DNA from: Anaerolineales bacterium
GTDB lineage: Bacteria; Chloroflexota; Anaerolineae; Promineifilales; Promineifilaceae
Direction of reading: 5' to 3'
Assembly: GCA_020432595.1 (NCBI GenBank)
Contig: JAGQGA010000004.1
Location: 16,928-24,561 of the forward strand
Length of the DNA stretch: 7,634 nt
Below are positions 1 to 5,901 of this stretch, piece by piece. A program made the translations under genes and the position numbers. Every line of letters starts with the position of its first letter. Position 1 is the stretch's first letter. The notes below the pieces were generated by a model that worked only from the letters and a program-made list of their open reading frames with translations, had not been told where the DNA came from and did not search any database.

Positions 1-124
1 GCTCAGCGGCTGGTTCAGCGGCTTCTTCCGCAGCCGGTGTTGACGAACCGCAGGCGCTTAACGCAAGGACAAGCACAAGCAGCAAGCCAACAACGATGAA
101 AAACAGACTTCTTTTGTGTTTCAT
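1..124 (-). CDS. Lipoprotein, N-terminal fragment (possible ABC transporter substrate-binding protein)
   Basis: Only the first 41 codons are in the window; the gene runs off the left edge. Translation from the ATG at 124-122 gives MKHKRSLFFIVVGLLLVLVL followed by ALSACGSS. This is a bacterial lipoprotein signal peptide: a basic n-region (K2, K4, R5), a hydrophobic core of about 16 residues, and a lipobox L-S-A-C with the lipidated cysteine at residue 25. An Ala/Glu/Pro-rich linker follows, as in many Chloroflexota and Gram-positive solute-binding proteins. A good ribosome binding site, AGAGGAG (complement of 134-140), lies 9 nt before the ATG and fixes the start. Lipoprotein status is seen directly. 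A transporter role is inference from the linker style and from the divergent MalT-like regulator. The mature domain is outside the window, so any other surface lipoprotein is possible. Confidence 0.8.
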   Translation of the reverse strand, partial: MKHKRSLFFIVVGLLLVLVLALSACGSSTPAAEEAAEPAAE

Positions 125-133
125 AACTGTGTT

Positions 134-140
134 CTCCTCT
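134..140 (-). promoter_or_regulatory. Ribosome binding site of the lipoprotein gene
   Basis: The minus strand reads AGAGGAG, then 9 nt, then ATG at 124. This is a near-consensus Shine-Dalgarno that supports the short partial gene at the left edge. Confidence 0.75.
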
Positions 141-152
141 CTAAAGGGTGAT

Positions 153-195
153 TTTTGCAGTTCCATATGACAAGGCCTGTTGTAGGACTGCAAAA
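153..195 (-). repeat. Leader hairpin upstream of the lipoprotein gene
   Basis: TTTTGCAGT (153-161) is perfectly complementary to ACTGCAAAA (187-195). After a single bulged T (162), CC (163-164) pairs with GG (185-186), giving an 11-bp stem with one bulge and a loop of about 20 nt. It lies in the probable 5' untranslated leader of the minus-strand lipoprotein gene, just upstream of its ribosome binding site. It has no U-tract in the right place for a terminator. It could be an RNA control element or a protein-binding inverted repeat. I recognise no riboswitch class. Confidence 0.45.
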
Positions 196-243
196 GTCTG
201 ATAAATTATTTGAGGTCTGGTTACAGACATCTCTTCGCCTATA

Positions 244-249
244 ATTATA
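244..249 (-). promoter_or_regulatory. Candidate -10 box for the lipoprotein gene
   Basis: The minus strand reads TATAAT, an exact -10 consensus, which would give a leader of about 110 nt before the ATG at 124. No good -35 hexamer lies at 16-18 nt. The site sits in TATAATTATA, which is nearly symmetric: TATAAT also occurs on the plus strand at 240-245, so the direction of transcription is not certain from the -10 alone. Confidence 0.35.
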
Positions 250-360
250 ACATATCAAACAGAAAGGGGTTTGTCTATCAAGTTTTTGGATGATTTTGCT
301 AATGGTAGGGTTGGTAAAATAGGTGAAAGATGATAGCTGGGCGTACTGGATTCTCGTAAT

Positions 361-406
361 AGTTACCCAAATTTGTTGTAATGGCGTTGCTTTGGGTAAC
401 TTTTTT
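361..406 (+). terminator. Terminator-like hairpin in the regulator leader (attenuator or small-RNA end?)
   Basis: AGTTACCCAAA (361-371) and TTTGGGTAACT (391-401) form a perfect 11-bp stem with a 19-nt loop, followed directly by a T-run to 406. The T-run makes it an intrinsic terminator for plus-strand RNA. No plus-strand gene lies before it in the window; the gene on its left is transcribed away. It lies 60 nt before the regulator start at 466. It could therefore attenuate the regulator transcript or end a short untranslated RNA. TAAAAT at 315-320 is a possible -10 box for such an RNA, without a convincing -35. The rest of 125-465 holds only the other elements listed here. Confidence 0.55.
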
Positions 407-465
407 ATGAATCTACCTGTTTCGGTGTAAGGGGCTTAGTTGTGATCTAGACCGAGGTTTTTTAA

Positions 466-3400
466 ATGAGCAAGGTAGTGAAGCCGATTGTGCAGGATGG
501 GATGTTGTGGGTGGGCGGTCGAGAAACGGCCGTTTCTCCTCCCATCCCCTTAAACTCGCCTCAATGGTGCGACTGGCTCAGCAGCCATAAGCAATTTAAA
601 TATAAAGGAACCGCCGGGCATTTTTCAGCACGGCGCGAGACGCGGCATGGCAACGAATACTGGTATGCTTACCGGCGTCGTAACGGCAAACTGAACAAAG
701 CCTATTTGGGTAAACTAGATGAACTGATACCAGTGCGGCTTGAACAAGTTGCAGCCAATTTAGCTGGCAAAACCGTTCTGGCGCAGCTATCTCTGGCGGT
801 AGATTCTCCGGGCGATGCGATTCACGAATCCCGACTCAACAGCACTTTCCCCATCATTGCCAAAACAAGACCACCCGTTTTGCCCCCCAATTTGGTGCTT
901 CGCCCTCGCTTAACGGACAAGATCAGAACACCGATTACCTTTATTTCTGCGCCCGGTGGGTTCGGCAAAAGCATTCTGCTAAACATTTGGCAGCAGGAAT
1001 GCTGTGATATGCCTGTGGCTTGGGCTACATTAGACGCTGACGACAATCATTTGCTGCGCTTTTGGTCTACCGTCATCATGGCTTTACGGGCCGTGCTGCC
1101 CGGTTTTGGGCAAGAGCTAATGCCCTATCTGCAATTACCCTCAACCATTTCGCCCACGGAAATTGTCACCCGGTTAACCAACGAATTTGTTTGTCCTGAC
1201 GGCAAGCCCTTTTGTGCCGGGCTGGTTCTGGATGATTTTCACCATATTCAACACCCAGATATCCACACTTCTTTGCAGACCTGGCTGGAACGTCTACCGC
1301 CTTCATTGCAGTTGATCATTTCTAGCCGCTTCCGACCGCCGTTGGCATTAGGTCGGCTGCGGGCGATGGGGCTTGTGACTGAACTGGATTTGGATGATTT
1401 ACGGTTTACGCTTGAAGAAGGTATGGATCTGTTTCGGCGGCACGTTAGGGAGTCAACCTTGGCCTATGGCGACATTGAAACCTTGGTGAAGCGCACGGGT
1501 GGTTGGGCAGTTGGGTTAACCCTGGCCGGATTGTCGTTGAATAAGCAGCAAGACCAACGGCATGTGCTTGATTCGTTTAGCGGTGCTCATCTTTTTTTTC
1601 GGGAGTATTTTATGGAGACGGCGCTGCATCAGCAGTCAACGGCCGTTCAGACATTCCTCCTCAAAACATCCATCCTCAAACAGCTAACGGGTGCCTTGTG
1701 CGATGCTGTGACCGGGCAAACAGATGGTGAGCAAACATTAACCCACCTGTGGCAGCAAAACCTCTTCATCACCCGTTCCGAAGAACAGGCATGGTATCGT
1801 TACCATGACTTATTTGCTGAAATGTTACGCAATCAGCTACAAGCCCAGTTCCCCGACCAAATTCCTGTTCTGCACCGTTTGGCGGCAGCCTGGTACGAAT
1901 CGCGCAACATGTTGGCCGATGCCGTGAGCCATTTACTCTTTATAGAAGATTGGGAAGGGGCAGCCGAAGTCATTGAAGATGTTGGTTTGCGCGAACTGGC
2001 CGAATCGGGCGAAGATTCGCGCCTGCTGCGCTGGCTGCAGCAATTACCGGAAACGGTTGTCCAACATCACAAAACCTTACTGTTTGTCTATCTCCGTCTG
2101 GCAAATTTGGCACTGCACCCCCGCGAAGTCGAGCGGCTGCTGCTGCGTATTGAAGCCAATATTTTAAGTAAGCCGGCCGCGTTAACACCAGATGAAGAAG
2201 AGGTTTTGGCTGAAATTAACAATATCCGCCATTATGTAGCCGACGACTTTTCAACCATCTCTCGCTTGTTGGGCGGGGAGGAAGATAATTCCCGCTGGCA
2301 ACTGCTGGATGAATTAATGCTGGTAGAAATCTACCATAAGCCCAAACCAGAAGGTGCTGAACGCCTGCTACGAGAACTATATGATAAGGCGTATGAACAG
2401 AAAAATTTATTTGTTATGTTGATTGCCGGAGCCTCGATCACCAATAAGGCATTTCTCGCGGGACATTTAAATCGGAGCGAAAAATTTGGCTACCTGGTTC
2501 TACAACAAGTGCTTTCCTTGCGGGGCAAACTGCCGGAGCCAGCCAGTATTGTCCTGGAGGCATTGTGCCGTGTTAGTTTTGAACGCAATGAGCTGACCAG
2601 AGCAGAACAATTTTTGCAGCAGGCGATGGCGGTTGACCCCAACCCAACGAGTTCCAATATGCCCATGTCAATTGCCATTGCACGAGCTAAACTACAGTCG
2701 GTTCAGGGGCAGCACCAAGCAGCACAAGCTACAATACAGGCTGCTCGAGAACTTTACGCACGGCGACCATCGGGTTCCTGGCGGAAGCGCGATTTAATCG
2801 CGTATGAAGCATGGTTTTGTGTGCGGCAGCGCAAATGGGAGGAGGCGGAATGGTTGTTAACTGAAGCGGCTACAGAAGAAGATCATCCACTGTCACAACT
2901 GGTGCGGGCTGATATGCTGTTGTCGCAGGGGCGAGCCGCAGCCGCCGAAGCGATGTTGGTTGACTTAGTTGCCAAATATCCGCATGGCTTTCCTAATGAA
3001 GCGGTGCTGGAGGCGCGGGTTATGTTGGCATTGGCCTTATTCAAGCAGCACAAACTGTATCAGGCGCGACAGGTGCTGGCCGAGGCAATACGTTTGGCGG
3101 CTCCAGAGCGATTTATACGGCCGTTTCTCGACCGTGGCTCTCAATTGTTGCCGCTGTTGGTACTCTCTCTGCACACCCAAAGCCTCACCACAAAATGCCA
3201 AGAGTTTGTCCACGAGATTTTGCAGTTGTTAGGGTATATTGAAAACGCCACCGAATTATTACCCATGGAAAATCTAAAATTATTGACGTCGGCGGCAGCA
3301 GTTACAGAGCGCGAGCAAGATGTTTTGCAGCTCGTTAGTGAAGGGTTGTCGAACCGGGAAATTGCCGTTGAGCTATGTATTTCACCAGGGACGGTGAAAA

Positions 3401-3477
3401 CACATCTGGCTAATACATTTATGGCAAGCTGGATGTCAACAATCGGGTGCAGGCCGTGGCTGAAGCGCAGGCGTTGA
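466..3477 (+). CDS. LuxR-family, MalT/LAL-type ATP-binding transcriptional regulator with a frameshifted C-terminus
   Basis: This is a large STAND-type regulator of 1003 residues as read. Residues 1-100 form a basic module (FSARRETR, then YWYAYRRRNGKLNKAYLGK), an addition not found in MalT itself. The NTPase follows: Walker A SAPGGFGKS (161-169), Walker B GLVLDDFHH (252-260), the IISSR sensor-like strand (284-288), and the conserved GGWAVGLTLA (345-354) and YRYHDLFAEMLR (444-455). About residues 470-930 are helical and TPR-like, the usual ligand- or partner-sensing part. The LuxR helix-turn-helix starts with TEREQDVLQL near 947 and runs through SPGTVKTHLAN to 983. After N983 the reading departs from the family, while another frame restores it (separate entry). 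GAGG at 454-457 is 8 nt before the ATG and supports the start. In this family, inducer and ATP drive oligomerisation and promoter activation. The target is unknown; the divergent lipoprotein gene is a natural candidate. Confidence 0.9.
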   Translation: MSKVVKPIVQDGMLWVGGRETAVSPPIPLNSPQWCDWLSSHKQFKYKGTAGHFSARRETRHGNEYWYAYRRRNGKLNKAYLGKLDELIPVRLEQVAANLAGKTVLAQLSLAVDSPGDAIHESRLNSTFPIIAKTRPPVLPPNLVLRPRLTDKIRTPITFISAPGGFGKSILLNIWQQECCDMPVAWATLDADDNHLLRFWSTVIMALRAVLPGFGQELMPYLQLPSTISPTEIVTRLTNEFVCPDGKPFCAGLVLDDFHHIQHPDIHTSLQTWLERLPPSLQLIISSRFRPPLALGRLRAMGLVTELDLDDLRFTLEEGMDLFRRHVRESTLAYGDIETLVKRTGGWAVGLTLAGLSLNKQQDQRHVLDSFSGAHLFFREYFMETALHQQSTAVQTFLLKTSILKQLTGALCDAVTGQTDGEQTLTHLWQQNLFITRSEEQAWYRYHDLFAEMLRNQLQAQFPDQIPVLHRLAAAWYESRNMLADAVSHLLFIEDWEGAAEVIEDVGLRELAESGEDSRLLRWLQQLPETVVQHHKTLLFVYLRLANLALHPREVERLLLRIEANILSKPAALTPDEEEVLAEINNIRHYVADDFSTISRLLGGEEDNSRWQLLDELMLVEIYHKPKPEGAERLLRELYDKAYEQKNLFVMLIAGASITNKAFLAGHLNRSEKFGYLVLQQVLSLRGKLPEPASIVLEALCRVSFERNELTRAEQFLQQAMAVDPNPTSSNMPMSIAIARAKLQSVQGQHQAAQATIQAARELYARRPSGSWRKRDLIAYEAWFCVRQRKWEEAEWLLTEAATEEDHPLSQLVRADMLLSQGRAAAAEAMLVDLVAKYPHGFPNEAVLEARVMLALALFKQHKLYQARQVLAEAIRLAAPERFIRPFLDRGSQLLPLLVLSLHTQSLTTKCQEFVHEILQLLGYIENATELLPMENLKLLTSAAAVTEREQDVLQLVSEGLSNREIAVELCISPGTVKTHLANTFMASWMSTIGCRPWLKRRR

Positions 3478-3488
3478 AGTTGATTTAG
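3415..3488 (+). other. Frameshifted true C-terminus of the LuxR-type regulator
   Basis: The frame opened at 466 reads THLAN up to 3414 and then a non-family tail ending in KRRR with a stop at 3475-3477. Reading ATT at 3417 onward in the other frame gives IYGKLDVNNRVQAV and nine further residues, stopping at TAG 3486-3488. That is the standard ending of LuxR-type helix-turn-helix domains (THLxNIYxKLxVxxRxxAV). Removing two bases (AC at 3415-3416, or equivalently CA at 3416-3417) would join THLAN to IYGKL and give a protein of about 1006 residues. The recognition helix is intact but the last helix, used for dimerisation in this fold, is lost in the current reading. Either the sequence has an indel error or the gene is a recent mutant. 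No slippery heptamer is visible at the junction, which argues against programmed frameshifting. Confidence 0.85.
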
Positions 3489-3558
3489 CTGGTGGTTGGT
3501 GGCTAGTGGCTGGTGCATAGTGACTCTTTTTACCAACCACCAGCCACCAGCCACTAGC
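3488..3558. repeat. GGCTGGTGG-type inverted repeats in the convergent gap
   Basis: Two perfect inverted pairs are interleaved. GCTGGTGGTTGGT (3488-3500) pairs with 3532-3544, and GCTAGTGGCTGGTG (3502-3515) pairs with 3545-3558. The order is A, B, A', B', so the two stems cannot both form as nested hairpins. The right half is the reverse complement of the same words in swapped order, as expected from a short repeat unit that was duplicated and inverted. It fills nearly the whole gap between the convergent regulator and G5-lipoprotein genes. A TCTTTTT stretch (3525-3531) sits in the loop. It might act as a bidirectional transcription barrier, but it is not a classical terminator. Confidence 0.75.
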
Positions 3559-3576
3559 GAGGATAGACATCCTTGC

Positions 3577-5280
3577 CTACGGGTCGGCGGGCAAGAGCTG
3601 CTGGAGTGGCGAAGGCGTGGGGCTGGGTGTTGGGGGTGGCGTGGGGTTGGGGTTGGTGAGGGAGAAGCCGTAGGGTGCCCAGGTGGGGTGGCTGCTGATG
3701 GCATCGTCTTGGGTGGCGGGGACAGCCTCACGGGTTTCGAGGTTCATAATCAGCAGGTTGTCGTTAAAGATGAAGGCCAGTTCCTGGCCGGTTGGCCCCC
3801 AGGCCAACGACTGCTGCTCGCGGGGGAAGCGGCTGTTTTCCCCGACGGGGGGGTAAATTTGCCGGCCGTTGCTGCCGTCACTGTCCATGAGCCAAAGCGT
3901 GTAGTTGCTGCGCTGGCTGTTGAGGGGGTCGGTGGCTTGCAGATAGGCAAGTTGGCTGTTGGGCAGGGTGGGGGTAAGAACCGATGTCCAGTACAGGTTC
4001 GCCCACATGCCGGACTGGTTAAGCAGCTTAACGGCCGTTTCGCTACGCACATCTACTATCCAGCTATCAAACACAAGCTCTTCGGGGGTGGTGCTGCCAT
4101 GGGTGGTGAAGGTCAGATAACGGCCGTTTGCCGACCAGCTCAGTGTCGGCACCCACACCCAATCCGATAGCGTGTTGTACTCCGTAAACCGCTGCAACAC
4201 GCGGCGGCGGTCGGCCGTTGTAGCGGGGTTAGTGTCAATAACCCCCACCTCGTTGGCAAAACTGTAGCCAATAAGCTGCCCCTGGGGCGACCAGGCATAG
4301 TTGCCCCCCCACCAGCCATAGGTTGCTGGGTATGACTCGACAAGCTGCCTGGGTTCAAAGCTGTTGCTCAAGATTGTGCCCAGCCACAGATCATTGTTAG
4401 CCTCCCAGCCGGGGGGCAGGTCGGTGGGGATGGCGGTACTGTAGGCAATGTCTAGCTGGTCACTGCTGGGATCCCAGTCAGCCCACAGGACGTTGCTCAC
4501 CTCAAGCGGGCGCGGCTGGGCATCCTGTTCGGTGCCCACTACCCACAAGCTGTTGCCAAAGCGCGTGGTGCTGCTGAGAACACGGGTATAAAGCAGGTGA
4601 CTGCCGCTGGGCGACAGGCGAAAGACGCGGCCATCGAGGTTGCCGCCGGTATTGAGCGATTCGGCAAAAGCGGTGGAGCCGCGCAGCAGCAGAGCCTGTC
4701 CACCATTAATGTAGGCCAGCGTACCGGTAAAATTGATGTTGCCCGTGCCTCCGCCAATGCCAACCATGACAATCTCATCCTGTGTCGGTTCAACAATGGT
4801 CACTTGAGTAACAAAGCGTTCGGCTTCCAGTCCATCACGAAAGACGATGCGAATCGTCTGTTCCTGCAAACCGGCTTGCCCAGGCTGAATAATGCGCGGC
4901 GGGTCATCGGCCGCCATGGTTTCGTTGCGCACGATTTTGCGCGAGAAAGGAATACTCTGCGGCACAATTTCTACGCTTTCGCTGACGCGCACAATGGTAA
5001 TGGTGAGGTTGTCGCTAAGTGGGGTAAAAAGGGGTGGGGTAACTTCGTCGCTGGGGTTCAGGGTGATGTTGGCTTCATCGAGCAGTTCACGGACGGTGGT
5101 GGCCTGGCTGCTGAGGGTTTGCTGTTGGCCGTCGGCAATGAGGGTGAGGGTGTTGGGAGTGGGGGTTGACGCTTCCTGAATGGGCGAGACGGGCTGGCTG
5201 CAACTGGCAAGTAAGCCAAGTAGCAGGTAACAAACTGCCAGGGTCGTTACCTGCCACTTGCTACTTGCTACATTATGCAT
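3577..5280 (-). CDS. Surface lipoprotein with DUF348, G5 and TolB-like beta-propeller domains
   Basis: The ATG at 5280 gives 567 residues and a lipoprotein signal peptide: MHNVASSK, a hydrophobic stretch, and the lipobox LLASC with lipid cysteine C27. An ATG at 5346 is also in frame but would bury the signal peptide and overlap the upstream gene far more. A Thr/Pro linker (38-42) leads to a DUF348-like ubiquitin-type domain (about 44-98, with TTVRELLDEANI). A G5 domain follows (about 100-174, with IPF, QPGQAGLQEQT and an ending in VMVG). From about 185 to 545 there are repeated propeller-type strands: LSPSGSHLLYT, WSPQGQLIGYS, LSWSANGRYLTFTTHG, LWLMDSDGSNGRQIY, LAWGPTGQELAFIF. The end is a Pro/Thr/Ser-rich tail. 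DUF348 and G5 occur together in cell-wall proteins such as Rpf-like and YabE-like proteins, and G5 has been proposed to bind N-acetylglucosamine. An extracytoplasmic, membrane-anchored role in wall or glycan binding is inferred; no catalytic motif is seen. The start overlaps the end of the DUF2267 gene, suggesting coupled translation. Confidence 0.85.
   Translation of the reverse strand: MHNVASSKWQVTTLAVCYLLLGLLASCSQPVSPIQEASTPTPNTLTLIADGQQQTLSSQATTVRELLDEANITLNPSDEVTPPLFTPLSDNLTITIVRVSESVEIVPQSIPFSRKIVRNETMAADDPPRIIQPGQAGLQEQTIRIVFRDGLEAERFVTQVTIVEPTQDEIVMVGIGGGTGNINFTGTLAYINGGQALLLRGSTAFAESLNTGGNLDGRVFRLSPSGSHLLYTRVLSSTTRFGNSLWVVGTEQDAQPRPLEVSNVLWADWDPSSDQLDIAYSTAIPTDLPPGWEANNDLWLGTILSNSFEPRQLVESYPATYGWWGGNYAWSPQGQLIGYSFANEVGVIDTNPATTADRRRVLQRFTEYNTLSDWVWVPTLSWSANGRYLTFTTHGSTTPEELVFDSWIVDVRSETAVKLLNQSGMWANLYWTSVLTPTLPNSQLAYLQATDPLNSQRSNYTLWLMDSDGSNGRQIYPPVGENSRFPREQQSLAWGPTGQELAFIFNDNLLIMNLETREAVPATQDDAISSHPTWAPYGFSLTNPNPTPPPTPSPTPSPLQQLLPADP
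3619..3652 (+). other. G-quadruplex-forming motif
   Basis: The plus strand has five runs of three or more G (3619-3622, 3625-3627, 3632-3636, 3643-3646, 3649-3652) with connecting loops of 2 to 6 nt, fulfilling the usual four-run rule with one run to spare. It is the complement of the Pro/Thr-rich tail codons of the G5 lipoprotein, so the G-rich strand is that gene's template strand. It would be in RNA only if the regulator transcript reads through the convergent gap. It may simply be a by-product of proline codons. Confidence 0.5.
5217..5260. repeat. Inverted repeat inside the signal-peptide coding region
   Basis: CAAGTAGCAGGTAAC (5217-5231) and GTTACCTGCCACTTG (5246-5260) are reverse complements at 14 of 15 positions, around a 14-nt loop. 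Related words extend outward: CTACTTG at 5261-5267, and GGCAAGTAAGCC at 5206-5217. The minus-strand RNA would fold a hairpin a few codons after the start at 5280. One arm encodes the hydrophilic SKWQV and the other the hydrophobic YLLLG of the signal peptide. Confidence 0.7.
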
Positions 5281-5677
5281 TTTTCCACAAAGCACTGACC
5301 TCAGGGGAGAGCGAGTCGGCAATGGCGTCGCTGAGGTCTTTGTCAATCATTTTTTTGACGCTGCGAAAAACGGCCGTTGTTGGAATCTTCGCAAATTGCC
5401 AGTCCGTGTTGCCGCTGCGACGTGATACCTGGTTCAAAAACTCCTGCTGGCTCAAGGTCTTATCCTGAAAGTGCAGCAGCCAGAAAACTCGTGTCACATC
5501 TACTCCCAATTCCTCCGGGAGTGCCTTGGCAAGCTGCTTTTTCGTGCGTCCATCCAAATTGAAGCCCAGTGTCTTGAGAACGGCCGTGCTCCAACGTTTG
5601 GCATGCATTTCCGTTCGCAGGCTGCCCATTGTTTGCACCTGGGTAAAGTAGCTTTGTAGATCCGTTCCGTTTGCCAT
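5273..5677 (-). CDS. DUF2267 family protein
   Basis: The protein has 134 residues, close to the usual DUF2267 size, and appears complete and soluble with no signal peptide or membrane segment. Family-like landmarks in order are MHAKRWSTAVLKTLG, LAKALPEELG, VFWLLHF, QQEFLNQVSRRSG, TAVFRSVKKMID, LSDAIADSLSPEVSALW. These match the helical repeat layout of DUF2267 (Leu/Pro 'ALP' motif, EF.xxV, final 'L...LW'). The molecular function of DUF2267 is not established. Two ATGs are adjacent. A strong GGAGG (complement of 5682-5686) lies only 1 nt before the first (5680) but 4 nt before the second, so I chose 5677; 5680 is the alternative. The stop at 5275-5273 lies inside the next gene (ATG at 5280), an 8-nt overlap pointing to co-transcription and coupled translation with the G5 lipoprotein. 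The AACGGCCGTT palindrome lies inside it at 5369-5378. Confidence 0.85.
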   Translation of the reverse strand: MANGTDLQSYFTQVQTMGSLRTEMHAKRWSTAVLKTLGFNLDGRTKKQLAKALPEELGVDVTRVFWLLHFQDKTLSQQEFLNQVSRRSGNTDWQFAKIPTTAVFRSVKKMIDKDLSDAIADSLSPEVSALWKNA

Positions 5678-5681
5678 CATT

Positions 5682-5686
5682 CCTCC
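5682..5686 (-). promoter_or_regulatory. Ribosome binding site of the DUF2267 gene
   Basis: The minus strand reads GTGGAGGA directly before ATGATG. The spacing from GGAGG is 1 nt to the first ATG and 4 nt to the second, so this site decides in favour of the second start (5677). Confidence 0.7.
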
Positions 5687-5715
5687 ACTTCTGTATACTT
5701 ATATGTCGTTTTACG

Positions 5716-5743
5716 GTGAAATTATATCTGATTCCGTGAAATT
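5716..5743 (-). promoter_or_regulatory. Candidate promoter and operator of the DUF2267-G5 operon
   Basis: The complement of 5721-5726 is TATAAT, an exact -10 consensus, which would give a leader of about 40 nt to the ATG. The hexamer at 17-nt spacing (complement of 5744-5749, TGTCCG) is a poor -35 match. GTGAAATT occurs twice on the plus strand, at 5716-5723 and 5736-5743, exactly 20 bp apart. The two copies lie on about the same helix face and overlap or flank the -10, the arrangement expected for a repressor or activator site. This is an inference from spacing; no known factor is matched. Confidence 0.4.
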
Positions 5744-5886
5744 CGGACACGTTTACAAGCAATTTCCCCAACTTTGGGACAAAGAAAACGCACAGCAACG
5801 GCCAACAAGCGGGAGATGGCTGCATTTCTCGTTGTTATTGCTTGGTTGCTGTTTGAAAAGAGCAAATTGCCGAAAATTTAATTGCG

Positions 5887-5892
5887 AAAGGA
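5887..5892 (+). promoter_or_regulatory. Ribosome binding site of rplY
   Basis: AAAGGA, 9 nt before the ATG at 5902. It supports this start over any alternative. I could not identify a convincing -35/-10 pair for rplY in 5745-5886. Confidence 0.65.
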
Positions 5893-5901
5893 ATTACGAA
5901 G

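Noticed and set aside
3408..3425. Programmed ribosomal frameshifting in the regulator
   Set aside because: No slippery heptamer or following stem is visible at the junction; an indel or sequencing error is simpler.
3488..3558. CRISPR array or complete insertion sequence
   Set aside because: The repeats are inverted and interleaved with no regular spacers, and no transposase or cas gene is present in the window.
3141..3731. Minus-strand open frame of 196 codons
   Set aside because: It is antisense to the regulator C-terminus. Its PTPTPRHPQHPAP and HQPLATNHQ text is translated repeat DNA.
3496..4170. Plus-strand open frame of 224 codons
   Set aside because: It is antisense to the G5 lipoprotein gene, has a Gly/Val-rich composition explained by the complement of Pro/Thr codons, no family motif, and begins inside the inverted repeats.
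4597..5169. Plus-strand open frame of 190 codons
   Set aside because: Antisense to the well-supported G5 lipoprotein; no ribosome binding site and no recognisable domain.
5278..5346. Upstream start (5346) for the G5 lipoprotein
   Set aside because: It would place 22 extra residues before a proper lipoprotein signal peptide and create a 74-nt overlap; the ATG at 5280 fits the signal peptide and the short overlap.
5460..5825. Minus-strand frame of 121 codons
   Set aside because: It overlaps DUF2267 in another frame and extends through its promoter; only DUF2267 shows family motifs.
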